From Roseivirga sp. UBA6052 (lineage in GTDB: Bacteria > Bacteroidota > Bacteroidia > Cytophagales > Cyclobacteriaceae): a stretch of 64,000 bases of DNA. The position numbers and the translations under genes are program-made. Shown here piece after piece: positions 1 through 8,147 of this stretch (position 1 is the first letter of the stretch; every line of letters starts with the position of its first letter). The notes beneath the pieces are model-generated. The model was not told the DNA's origin. It ran no database searches and was given only the letters and a program-made list of their open reading frames with translations. The stretch is from NCBI GenBank assembly GCA_002427755.1, contig DIYO01000001.1:1116001-1180000 (forward strand). Direction: 5' to 3'.

Positions 1-25
1 TTGATATAGGAATGTTTAATTTTTG

Positions 26-268
26 TTAAGACACCAAAAGCACCTTTTGGTTTTCAGTAATGGCATCTATCATTTTGGTGTAACTCACCTTTTCTCCTGA
101 TGCTTTAGAAACATAGAAATACTCCAAACCTTCAAGTACAACTTCGCACTCTCCTAGCTCATAGCGCAGTACCTTAACCGTAGAACCTTCTACAATAGGG
201 TTACCATTTAAGTCTAATAGTTTGGGAGGTTGTTTCTCCTTTGGTTTTTTCTTGAATAAGCCGAACAT
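26..268 (-). CDS. Small hypothetical protein (80 aa)
   Basis: I do not recognise this protein. It begins with a short basic stretch (MFGLFKKKPKEKQPP) followed by a compact region rich in beta-forming residues (about 17-75). There is no signal peptide or membrane segment, so it is probably cytosolic. It is transcribed divergently from leuS, and the shared upstream region is only about 90 bases. The frame is open with an ATG start and shows ordinary codon use for this genome. Confidence that it is a real gene is moderate, and its function is unknown. Confidence 0.6.
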   Translation of the reverse strand: MFGLFKKKPKEKQPPKLLDLNGNPIVEGSTVKVLRYELGECEVVLEGLEYFYVSKASGEKVSYTKMIDAITENQKVLLVS

Positions 269-294
269 GAATAAATAATATGTGCGAAGATATA

Positions 295-328
295 ATTGTT
301 TCCTGAGTCTCTAAAAACACTATTTTTG
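295..328 (+). promoter_or_regulatory. Candidate leuS promoter
   Basis: An exact match to the Bacteroidota -7 consensus TAnnTTTG (TATTTTTG) lies at 321-328. An ATTG at 295-298 could serve as the -33 element, with a 22-base spacer that is slightly longer than the usual 19-21. The predicted transcript would start near 335, about 27 bases before the leuS ATG. This is pattern matching only. Confidence 0.45.
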
Positions 329-361
329 CAGACTTAATTTCTAAAAGATACCTAAGCGGTA

Positions 362-3145
362 ATGGCAGACTATAACCATCGAGTAATTGAGCCTAAGTGG
401 CAGCAATATTGGAAAGAAAACGAAACCTTTAAGGCTTCTGTAGATACTTCTAAGCCTAAGTTTTACGCACTAGATATGTTCCCCTACCCTTCTGGTGCAG
501 GGCTGCATGTAGGCCACCCTTTAGGTTATATCGCTTCAGACATTGTTTCTCGATTTAAAAGAAATAAAGGATTCAATGTATTACACCCTATGGGTTTTGA
601 TGCTTTTGGACTACCTGCTGAGCAATATGCCATCCAAACGGGTCAGCATCCTGCAATTACCACAAAAGAGAATATTAGCCGATATAAAGAGCAATTAGAG
701 AATATCGGCTTTGCCTTTGACTGGGACAAAGAAGTGCAGACTTGTGATCCAAGCTATTACAAATGGACACAGTGGATTTTCATGCAGATCTTTAACAGCT
801 GGTATGATTATGACGCTTCCAAAGCTAGGCATATCGATGAGCTAGTAGCCATTTTTGAAAAAGACGGAAATGCCAACATCAATGCGGCATGCGATGATGA
901 TACGCCAGATTTCTCTACTGAAGAATGGAAAGGAATGTCTGCTGATGACCAGCAATTAATGCTCCTCAAGTATCGATTGACCTATTTATCGGAAACCGCT
1001 GTAAACTGGTGTCCTCAATTAGGAACTGTACTTTCTAATGATGAAGTAAAAGACGGTTTTTCAGAAAGAGGTGGTTTTCCTGTAGTTCGCAAGAACATGC
1101 AACAGTGGAGTATGCGCATTACAGCTTACGCAGAAAGACTGCTTCAAGGATTAGAATCCATTGACTGGTCTGAGCCACTAAAAGAAATGCAGCGCAACTG
1201 GATAGGGAAATCTATCGGTGCAGAATTATCTTTTGAAGTGGAGAATTCTGATTTAGCGATCGAGGTCTTCACAACACGTATCGATACCATATTCGGAGTA
1301 ACCTTTATGTGTGTTGCTCCCGAAAGCGACTATGCTGCACAACTCACAACTCCTGAGCAAAAAGAAGCTGTAGAAGCTTATGTGGCACAAGCGGCCACTC
1401 GTTCAGAAAGAGATAGAATGAGTGATGTAAAAACGATCTCAGGCGTCTTTACCGGAAGCTATGCTATCAATTCTTACAACGGAGAAAAAATTCCGGTTTG
1501 GGTAGGAGATTACGTATTAGCTGGTTACGGAACGGGTGCGGTGATGGCTGTACCATGTGGCGACCAAAGAGATTACGATTTTGCCAAGCATTTCGATTTA
1601 CCGATTGTTCCTGTCATTAAAGATGCAGACATCTCTGAGCAAGCCGACCCCACAAAGGATGGCACTATGATCAACTCTGGTTTCTTAGATGGGCTTTCTT
1701 GCAATGATGCTATTACTAAGGCCATAGAATTTGCTGAAGAGAAAGGCATTGGTAAAGGGAAAATAAACTATAGAATTAGAGATGCGATTTTCGCACGTCA
1801 AAGATATTGGGGAGAACCCGTTCCGGTTTACTTTAAAGGGAATATTCCTCATTTAGTAGACGAGGCAGACCTTCCGATTATCCTTCCTGAAATTGATAAA
1901 TACTTACCTACGGAAGACGGTGATCCTCCATTGGGTAGAGCTGAGAACTTCACTTATACGCCTAACGGAGAAACTGAGGCTTACCCTTTAGAATTGAGCA
2001 CTATGCCTGGCTGGGCAGGCTCTAGCTGGTATTGGTACCGTTATATGGATGCACATAATAACAATGACTTCATTGATAAAGATGTACAAGCATATTGGGA
2101 GAACGTAGACCTCTACATTGGAGGTTCAGAACATGCCACAGGCCACCTCCTCTATTCTCGTTTCTGGAACAAGATCTTATTCGACTTGGGTCATGTAAAC
2201 CAAGAAGAGCCTTTCAAAAAGTTGATCAATCAAGGGATGATCCAAGGAAGATCAAACTTTGTTTACAGAGTTAAGGGTAAGAACAAGTTCGTTTCCAAAG
2301 GATTGAAAAAGGACTATGATACTACACCAATGCATGTAGATGTGAGCCTTTGCTACAATGACGAATTGAACCTTGATGGTTTTAAAAACTGGAGACCAGA
2401 CTTAGCAGATGCCGAATTCATTTTAGAAGATGGAAAGTACATCTGCGGTTGGGAAGTAGAGAAAATGTCCAAGTCCAAATACAATGTGGTTAATCCTGAT
2501 GATATCATCGAAAGATATGGGGCAGACACATTGAGGCTATACGAAATGTTCTTAGGACCATTGGAGCAATTCAAACCTTGGAATACTAATGGTATTGATG
2601 GAGTAAAGAAATTCTTAGGCAAGCTTTGGAGACTTTTCCATAATGGCAATGGCGAATTTGAAGTGTCAGATGCTGCTCCAAGCAAAGAAGAGTTAAAGTC
2701 TTTACACAAAACCATTAAGAAAGCGGGAGAAGATATCGACAGATATTCTTTCAATACTTCGGTTTCTACCTTTATGATTTGTGTGAATGAACTTTCAGCT
2801 TTAAAGTCTAATAATAGAGCAATACTATCAGATTTATTGGTGGTGATCTCTCCTTATGCACCGCACATTACTGAGGAACTTTGGTCTCTCTTAGGACATG
2901 AAACTAGCATTATCGATGCTGCATATCCTACATACAATGAGGAATATTTGAAAGAAGATGATATAGAGTATCCGGTGATGGTAAACGGGAAAATGCGTAC
3001 CAAAATTCAAGTAGCAGCTGACCTTAGCAAGGAAGAAGTACAAGAAGTAGCACTAGCTAATGAGACTGTACAGAAATGGCTGGAAGGCAAAACACCTAAA
3101 AAGGTGATTGTAGTGCCGAAGAAGATTGTGAATCTAGTGGTGTAA
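362..3145 (+). CDS. leuS: Leucyl-tRNA synthetase
   Basis: This class I aminoacyl-tRNA synthetase charges tRNA-Leu with leucine in the cytosol. The HIGH-type motif is HVGH at residues 49-52 and the KMSKS loop is at 701-705. The editing (CP1) domain lies between them and contains GTGAVMAVPCGDQRDYDF. The protein has 927 residues, longer than the roughly 860 of E. coli LeuS. The extra length sits in two places: an insertion around residues 155-210 after the first catalytic half, and a segment of about 65 residues just before KMSKS (roughly 635-695). Such enlarged LeuS proteins are usual in Bacteroidota. The gene is apparently monocistronic, with a promoter-like element upstream and a strong hairpin terminator directly downstream. 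Confidence 0.98.
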   Translation: MADYNHRVIEPKWQQYWKENETFKASVDTSKPKFYALDMFPYPSGAGLHVGHPLGYIASDIVSRFKRNKGFNVLHPMGFDAFGLPAEQYAIQTGQHPAITTKENISRYKEQLENIGFAFDWDKEVQTCDPSYYKWTQWIFMQIFNSWYDYDASKARHIDELVAIFEKDGNANINAACDDDTPDFSTEEWKGMSADDQQLMLLKYRLTYLSETAVNWCPQLGTVLSNDEVKDGFSERGGFPVVRKNMQQWSMRITAYAERLLQGLESIDWSEPLKEMQRNWIGKSIGAELSFEVENSDLAIEVFTTRIDTIFGVTFMCVAPESDYAAQLTTPEQKEAVEAYVAQAATRSERDRMSDVKTISGVFTGSYAINSYNGEKIPVWVGDYVLAGYGTGAVMAVPCGDQRDYDFAKHFDLPIVPVIKDADISEQADPTKDGTMINSGFLDGLSCNDAITKAIEFAEEKGIGKGKINYRIRDAIFARQRYWGEPVPVYFKGNIPHLVDEADLPIILPEIDKYLPTEDGDPPLGRAENFTYTPNGETEAYPLELSTMPGWAGSSWYWYRYMDAHNNNDFIDKDVQAYWENVDLYIGGSEHATGHLLYSRFWNKILFDLGHVNQEEPFKKLINQGMIQGRSNFVYRVKGKNKFVSKGLKKDYDTTPMHVDVSLCYNDELNLDGFKNWRPDLADAEFILEDGKYICGWEVEKMSKSKYNVVNPDDIIERYGADTLRLYEMFLGPLEQFKPWNTNGIDGVKKFLGKLWRLFHNGNGEFEVSDAAPSKEELKSLHKTIKKAGEDIDRYSFNTSVSTFMICVNELSALKSNNRAILSDLLVVISPYAPHITEELWSLLGHETSIIDAAYPTYNEEYLKEDDIEYPVMVNGKMRTKIQVAADLSKEEVQEVALANETVQKWLEGKTPKKVIVVPKKIVNLVV

Positions 3146-3166
3146 ATGCAATACACTTTTCAGTAG

Positions 3167-3202
3167 AAAACCCCAACCTGTAGTCAGGTTGGGGTTTTCT
3201 TT
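3167..3202 (+). terminator. Intrinsic terminator of leuS
   Basis: A perfect 14-base inverted repeat (AAAACCCCAACCTG / CAGGTTGGGGTTTT) with a TAGT loop starts 22 bases after the leuS stop and runs into a T-rich tract. The flanking A and T runs would let it work in both directions, but it clearly serves leuS. Confidence 0.92.
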
Positions 3203-3264
3203 TATCTCATCTTTTTCGCTAAATTGAAAAAACACACAATTTCTCGATTCTAAAACGAATCCAA

Positions 3265-3840
3265 ATGAAAACACACACGAATAATTTAAAGCAGAACAAA
3301 TCTAGAGCTATTGCCAACAACATAGATTTAAATAAAAACAACCAGACTCATCAATTATATAAGGCCGTTCAACAAAGGAAATCAAATTGTATTCAACGTT
3401 TTACGATGACTAAAGATGGAGTAGAAGGTAAGGTTTCGATAATAGACGAAGAAGGAGGGGCTCACAATGGCCATACTATTGGGAAGCATGTGGTTAAAGA
3501 AACAGAAGCCGCAGCAAGATTGAGTGACCCAAAAATCCCTGCATCGGGATTCTGGGAGACTTCCGGAGATGCTCATAGTGCCTTTAAAAAAGTTCTATCT
3601 GAGGATAGAACTTTAAAACATTGGGCAGGAAAGAGTGAATATGATCCGGCTCAAACCGAAGTGAGCACTAATGGTGTGACAGGGGCAAAAATTGTAACGA
3701 GAGATGGAAAAGCTGGGACGAAAACTGAATTAACTAAAAAGGCAGTCGGATTTATCAGAAAACCAGATAACAACCCGTTTACTGATAAAAACGATAAGAA
3801 AACACTTGGTCTCGTAACTCTTTATCCAGTACCTCAATAG
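3265..3840 (+). CDS. Putative RNase A-like toxin with eCIS-effector-like N-terminus (191 aa)
   Basis: The C-terminal part (about residues 60-190) has the layout of the bacterial CdiA-CT RNase A-like toxin domain. It contains a glycine/histidine segment (GGAHNGHTIGKH, H70 and H75), a following arginine (R85), a helix ending in KHWAG, and a final strand with T185-x-Y187 (VTLYPVP). The Yersinia kristensenii CdiA toxin uses His, Arg and a Thr-x-Tyr pair in the same order. The N-terminal 46 residues are polar and low in complexity (NKSRAIANN, QQRKSNCIQRF). They resemble, from memory, the N-terminal tags of Bacteroidota effectors loaded into extracellular contractile injection systems. No signal peptide is visible. 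No delivery genes and no immunity gene lie nearby: the next 127 bases hold no ORF. The family assignment is inference from motifs; a degenerate or domesticated copy is possible. Confidence 0.55.
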   Translation: MKTHTNNLKQNKSRAIANNIDLNKNNQTHQLYKAVQQRKSNCIQRFTMTKDGVEGKVSIIDEEGGAHNGHTIGKHVVKETEAAARLSDPKIPASGFWETSGDAHSAFKKVLSEDRTLKHWAGKSEYDPAQTEVSTNGVTGAKIVTRDGKAGTKTELTKKAVGFIRKPDNNPFTDKNDKKTLGLVTLYPVPQ

Positions 3841-3967
3841 TCTTAAATTTAGATACTCCCGATGCAACTAGTAATCAATCAGTTGAGCTAGACCTTATAC
3901 AAATACTGTTCTATTGCTGTAATGAGTTAATCTCATATATCCCAACACTCAATTATTAAACCAAGCG

Positions 3968-4873
3968 TTAGTTTATCTGCATTTTCACCGTTCTCCTATT
4001 CCTCTCCGACCTTACCCCATTAATCTGATTTAGATCAAATGAAAAATTAATGTTGGCTCTGATCGCTTGCCTCAAAGAAACCAATTCAGGATAAGCCTGA
4101 AAGAATCTTACCTTTTGGTCTCTCACGCTATTACCAGAAGGAATATCTTCCATCACAAAATAAGTAAAGGATTCTGCTATATCTTCACCTGGATTGGTGG
4201 CCGCATAGTCAGTAACAAACTGATTTCTATACCTTCTGTAGAAAGCATCAAGCGCGTCAAAATCATCTTCCGCTATCGCTTGATTCTCAGCATAAATTTC
4301 TGTCCAAAAGCGGTTAAAGAAAGTATTTATATAGGATTCCGTTTGACTACACCCTTCGCCCGGAAAAAAGGTACTGCAGGTATTGACCCTTCCTGTTACA
4401 TTTATCTGTCCACTATTAAGAGTTAACAAATGTGCCACTTCATGAATAGAAGTATACGCAGTTTCTCCCTCTACAAAATTGCCTTGAGCATCCCATACAA
4501 AATCAAGATTAAAACCCATCAACCATCTACTCAAATCATTGTCGTTAATTGGAGATACAAAGGCAGCCGTACCATCTTCTTCATCGGCATATAGTTCTAG
4601 CTCAGTCATTGTACCTCTGGCAGATGCGGGAATCAACTGAGAGAAGAATGACCATAACTGCTGTTGTCTCTGCTGGTTATAAAAGCCCGCTGAAGCAGAA
4701 CCTTGTTCTAAACTGCTGATATCGTTTCCTTCTACTGAATAGACTGCTACAAGACCGGTATTACGTGTTTGATCATCCAGATTTACTGGTACTTCATCTG
4801 TGTCTCTCTGACAAGCAGAGCCAACCAACAAAATGAATAGAAGAATGAGATACTGTACTTTTTTAACGTTCAT
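3968..4873 (-). CDS. Zincin-type metallopeptidase lipoprotein
   Basis: The protein carries HEVAH (within TSIHEVAHLLTL), the HExxH zinc-binding motif of zincin peptidases. A later acidic segment, GEDIAESFTYFV, could supply the third zinc ligand, as in gluzincins. I chose the ATG at 4873 (MNVKKVQYLILLFILL) because it starts a lipoprotein signal peptide ending LVGSAC; a longer version from 4912 would only add a polar tail before the signal. The mature protein is therefore probably anchored by lipid and faces the periplasm or the cell surface. It diverges from the outer-membrane protein gene at 4987. The substrate is unknown, and no peptidase family can be assigned with confidence. Confidence 0.72.
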   Translation of the reverse strand: MNVKKVQYLILLFILLVGSACQRDTDEVPVNLDDQTRNTGLVAVYSVEGNDISSLEQGSASAGFYNQQRQQQLWSFFSQLIPASARGTMTELELYADEEDGTAAFVSPINDNDLSRWLMGFNLDFVWDAQGNFVEGETAYTSIHEVAHLLTLNSGQINVTGRVNTCSTFFPGEGCSQTESYINTFFNRFWTEIYAENQAIAEDDFDALDAFYRRYRNQFVTDYAATNPGEDIAESFTYFVMEDIPSGNSVRDQKVRFFQAYPELVSLRQAIRANINFSFDLNQINGVRSERNRRTVKMQIN

Positions 4874-4986
4874 AAGTTTTTGGTTTGGTCTTGAATACGA
4901 TGAGCTCTTCAAAACCCTACCCTATTCGAAGAGTATCCAACAACTATTTTTATTTTCGCCAGTTCATAGACTAGACTGACAACAAC

Positions 4987-5991
4987 TTGCACTTGAAACG
5001 ACTATACATTCTACTGCTACTTTGCTCTAACTTCTTGATGATCAAAGCCCAAACCTATAATGAGGTTTACCCTATGGGCGAACAGCCAGTGATTATGGGA
5101 TCTAATAGCTACAATACACGAGAGACCATACTCTTTGAAGCTTACCCTTTTGTAAGATTCAGCTTCAAAAATGACTTTGTAAAAAGACTGTATGACGACA
5201 ACAAAAGGCATATGTCGGGCTATTATATTTTTGCCAAGCCGCAGCTACGCATGTTTACAAGTAACTCTCTACCGGTACGCATGCCCACATACAGAGTACT
5301 TATAGGCACACAGCATCTTTTTAAAATCCCGCAAAAGAACGACAAACCTAAAGAACGTTACTACGGGTTTGGTTTTGAGAGTGGGCATTATTCCAATGGG
5401 CAATCAGGTTGCGCATTCTCAACAGATTTTGAAGATGGGTCAGACGAATGTTTAAACGTGTATGACCAAATAACGCCAGACAGTGATCTTTCAAATTTAT
5501 TGAATCGAGAAGATGGCAATTTCAGTACTAATCTCACCAAGCTAACGGCATACTATCAAGTAAACCAGTTAAGAGCCGATGGCAATACAAAGGAAATGCA
5601 CACCATGGAATTTAATTATACGGTCTACCATAATCGTTTTCTCTGGTTAGGCGAGTTCGGAGGTTATTCACCGGAAGATATTGAGATTTATGGCCGTCAT
5701 AGATTTGAACTTTACTATGCCTTTACCTTCTTCAAAAGAAACGAAACTGTTCAAAGAATTAGACTCAGTGAAAGGTTGTTCTTTATCCAAGGTGCTCACG
5801 AACATGTAAAAGCAATAAGAAGCGAAACTCAAGCCACCGTTTTTCCTTTCAGAAAAACCCCAGCTTTTGGCTTTCTGCTGAGGCTAACTACAGGTCATGA
5901 TAATTATAACTTTAGATTTGTGGATTCGGGAACGCTGATCGGAGGCGGAATTACTTGGGATTTATTTGCGCCTATAGACAGGCCCAATTAA
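4987..5991 (+). CDS. Outer-membrane beta-barrel protein with phospholipase A1-like HxSNG motif
   Basis: A TTG start is chosen because it gives a clean signal peptide (hydrophobic residues 6-18, ending KAQ); the first ATG would fall inside the signal. The mature part has alternating aromatic and polar strands typical of a beta barrel and ends in a strand-like stretch near FAPIDRPN. Residues 126-140 read YGFGFESGHYSNGQS. The H134-x-S136-N-G pattern matches the catalytic His-x-Ser-Asn-Gly of outer-membrane phospholipase A (OMPLA, PldA). OMPLA also needs a downstream Asn in a WNR motif, which I do not find here, so activity is uncertain. Length (334 residues) is somewhat greater than OMPLA. The gene ends overlapping the convergent neighbour by 4 bases. 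Confidence 0.62.
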   Translation: MHLKRLYILLLLCSNFLMIKAQTYNEVYPMGEQPVIMGSNSYNTRETILFEAYPFVRFSFKNDFVKRLYDDNKRHMSGYYIFAKPQLRMFTSNSLPVRMPTYRVLIGTQHLFKIPQKNDKPKERYYGFGFESGHYSNGQSGCAFSTDFEDGSDECLNVYDQITPDSDLSNLLNREDGNFSTNLTKLTAYYQVNQLRADGNTKEMHTMEFNYTVYHNRFLWLGEFGGYSPEDIEIYGRHRFELYYAFTFFKRNETVQRIRLSERLFFIQGAHEHVKAIRSETQATVFPFRKTPAFGFLLRLTTGHDNYNFRFVDSGTLIGGGITWDLFAPIDRPN

Positions 5992-6845
5992 CCGTTTTCT
6001 TCTTCAGGAAGAACTCCTTGATCGTTGTTCTTTTTACGATCCTTTTTCTTCTCTTTCTTAGGCTTGTCAGGTTTAGGTTCCTTAGGCTTTTTATTCTTCT
6101 TCTTGAACATTCCGAACATTCCCTTTTTTGCTTGAGTTGTATCGGCTGCTAAGGTATCTCCCTCTGCCATGAGTTCTGCTGAATCGACTTCAACAGGAAC
6201 TGCAGGCTTTAAAAAGTAACGTGCAAACCTTTTGTTATAAGCCTCCTGTTCTTGGTTAAATCCGGCTCTCAAAAGCGGAGCATACTGAACTTGAATAGCT
6301 GTTGGCTTTTCATTCATTTCAGCCACAAGCAGATCATACGCAGCAGTATCTTTCCAATTAACTTTTTGCTTTATCAATGAGTCGTATTTGGTTCTGTTAA
6401 AGTGAACCAACTTAGTTTCTAAATGATCTAATTTGTAGAAAGGCTTTTTCTTAGTTATTCGATCAAACAAATAGGGGTTCTCGAGAACCGGTTTTTCTTT
6501 GCCTTTAAAGACCTTCACCCAAAGTTTTTCATTCACCTTGTTCGGGTAAGAAAAACCCGATTTTTCAAAAGGATGCACCTTACCTCTCTGTACTCTAAAT
6601 CCCTTACCCGATGTTCCTTTAATGAACTTCTCCATCAAGGAATCTCCATCATCGGCCTTGTATCGGTAACCATAGGGCCTCTTTGGAACTGTATCACCCT
6701 CAAACACAGTAAATAAGGAATAGGTATCCTTTCTGGCATCTTCATCCAAGATAAAGGCAGACTGATAGGCAGGGCAAATCATTTGCACAGCGCATGAGGG
6801 CAGCAGGCATAGTGCCAGCAGGCATATGATGGTTGTTTTGTTCAT
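5988..6845 (-). CDS. Hypothetical lipoprotein with lysine-rich tail (285 aa)
   Basis: The N-terminus is a typical lipoprotein signal (MNKTTIICLLALCLLPSC, lipobox LPSC). The body contains CPAYQSAFILDEDARKD, then a region of mixed helices without a recognised domain. The last 45 residues are extremely basic and repetitive, with runs such as KKKNKKPKEPKPDKPKKEKK, and end in a short acidic tail. Such a tail may bind nucleic acid, lipopolysaccharide or peptidoglycan, but that is speculation. It is probably an outer- or inner-membrane-anchored periplasmic protein, and the function is unknown. The stop codon overlaps that of the convergent barrel gene by 4 bases, leaving no room for a terminator between them. 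Confidence 0.65.
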   Translation of the reverse strand: MNKTTIICLLALCLLPSCAVQMICPAYQSAFILDEDARKDTYSLFTVFEGDTVPKRPYGYRYKADDGDSLMEKFIKGTSGKGFRVQRGKVHPFEKSGFSYPNKVNEKLWVKVFKGKEKPVLENPYLFDRITKKKPFYKLDHLETKLVHFNRTKYDSLIKQKVNWKDTAAYDLLVAEMNEKPTAIQVQYAPLLRAGFNQEQEAYNKRFARYFLKPAVPVEVDSAELMAEGDTLAADTTQAKKGMFGMFKKKNKKPKEPKPDKPKKEKKKDRKKNNDQGVLPEEENG

Positions 6846-6972
6846 TCCGGCCCTAAAAAAGGGTGCCTAATTTAATAATATTTTATAAACCACTCAAAAT
6901 GAGTTAGTTCTCAAAACATTTGAATTAAATGCTTTAATGTTTACACAAAATCCTTCCAAGATTGTTAACCTT

Positions 6973-6978
6973 AGGAGG
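6973..6978 (+). promoter_or_regulatory. Strong Shine-Dalgarno sequence of crtY
   Basis: AGGAGG lies 10 bases before the ATG at 6989. Most genes in this window lack such a sequence, as is usual for Bacteroidota. It decides the crtY start in favour of 6989 over the in-frame TTG at 6962. Confidence 0.7.
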
Positions 6979-6988
6979 TTTAACGCAG

Positions 6989-8125
6989 ATGCAAAAGTTC
7001 GATTATATACTAGCCGGTTCGGGAGCCGCAGGGCTCACATTAGCCTATTTGCTGATGGAACACGAATATACTGAAAAAAAGGTACTCATAATCGATAAAG
7101 ACCTTAAGGAAAACAACGACCGCACTTGGAGTTTTTGGCAGAAGGGTGAAAACCTTCTAGAATCACTCATTCATAAGAGTTGGGGGAATGTAGTGGTCAA
7201 GGGAAGTAAGTTTCAAGAAACTTATAATATTTCGCCTTACAGCTACAAAATGATTCGTGGAATAGACTTCTATGAATTTATGAAAGAGCGAATCTCTATC
7301 TATCCTAATGTGACATGGGTGAATGCAGAGGTAACCGAAATTACGGATGACGGTATTGTTAAAACAGAGCAGCAATCTTACGCAGGTGAATTGGTCTTTA
7401 ACAGCATTTTCGATTACAAAGAGCTCTCAAGTGAAAAGAAAACCACCACCCTTTTACAACATTTCTTAGGCTACATAATTGAAACAGAAGAAGACCGATT
7501 TGACCCAGAGACCTGTACTTACATGGACTTCTCCATTGATCAGGAAGGCGATTGCAGATTCGGTTATATTCTTCCATTCGATAAACGCACGGCTCTTTTA
7601 GAATACACCTTATTCAATCAAGAATTACTCAAAGAAGAGGCTTATGAAGCCAGACTCAAGAGTTATATAGAAGAGCAAGGCATAAAGGACTATAAGGTAA
7701 AAGAAGTGGAATACGGCATTATTCCAATGACTGATTATCCCTTCCTGAACAAGCAGAGTAAGGCTGTGATAAATATTGGCATTAAGGGAGGTTTTGCTAA
7801 AGCATCCACAGGTTATAGCTTTCTTAGAGCTCAAAAAATCTTAACCAAAATGGCCAAGAATCTGACACTCGGCCTGGATCCATTGCATGACTTACCTCAC
7901 CAAAAACCTCGCTTTAAAAAGTACGATGCTACTCTTTTGAAGGTACTAGCCAGTAAGAAGTATACAGGAGAACAAGTGTTTACAGCATTGTTTGAAAAGA
8001 ATGGGGCTCATGCGGTCTTCAAATTTCTAGACGAAGAAACCAACCTTGCTGAAGAGTTAAAAATCATGTCTTCTACCCCAATACTAGATTTTGGAAAAGC
8101 CTTTATCCAATCTGTCTTGAAATAA
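6989..8125 (+). CDS. crtY: Lycopene beta-cyclase (CrtY type)
   Basis: This is an FAD-dependent enzyme that closes the ends of lycopene to form beta-carotene. Residues 4-35 form the dinucleotide-binding fold (DYILAGSGAAGLTLAYLL), followed by DRTWSFW, a signature of bacterial CrtY. A second conserved block, PMTDYPFLNKQSKAVINIG..GGFAKASTGYSF, matches the C-terminal cyclase motif. Length (378 residues) is normal for CrtY. The start at 6989 is supported by an AGGAGG sequence. No other carotenoid gene (crtB, crtI, crtZ) is nearby, so the rest of the pathway must lie elsewhere. The gene leads a tight forward group with cardiolipin synthase, which starts 22 bases later. Confidence 0.9.
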   Translation: MQKFDYILAGSGAAGLTLAYLLMEHEYTEKKVLIIDKDLKENNDRTWSFWQKGENLLESLIHKSWGNVVVKGSKFQETYNISPYSYKMIRGIDFYEFMKERISIYPNVTWVNAEVTEITDDGIVKTEQQSYAGELVFNSIFDYKELSSEKKTTTLLQHFLGYIIETEEDRFDPETCTYMDFSIDQEGDCRFGYILPFDKRTALLEYTLFNQELLKEEAYEARLKSYIEEQGIKDYKVKEVEYGIIPMTDYPFLNKQSKAVINIGIKGGFAKASTGYSFLRAQKILTKMAKNLTLGLDPLHDLPHQKPRFKKYDATLLKVLASKKYTGEQVFTALFEKNGAHAVFKFLDEETNLAEELKIMSSTPILDFGKAFIQSVLK

Positions 8126-8147
8126 GTGAAATGGCTTATATTGAGCC

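Noticed and set aside
3382..3576. Reverse frame under the toxin-like gene as a possible immunity gene
   Set aside because: It lies fully antisense to the toxin coding sequence and has no immunity-like features.
6962..6988. Longer N-terminus for crtY from TTG
   Set aside because: The Shine-Dalgarno sequence and the family start at the FAD-binding strand support 6989.
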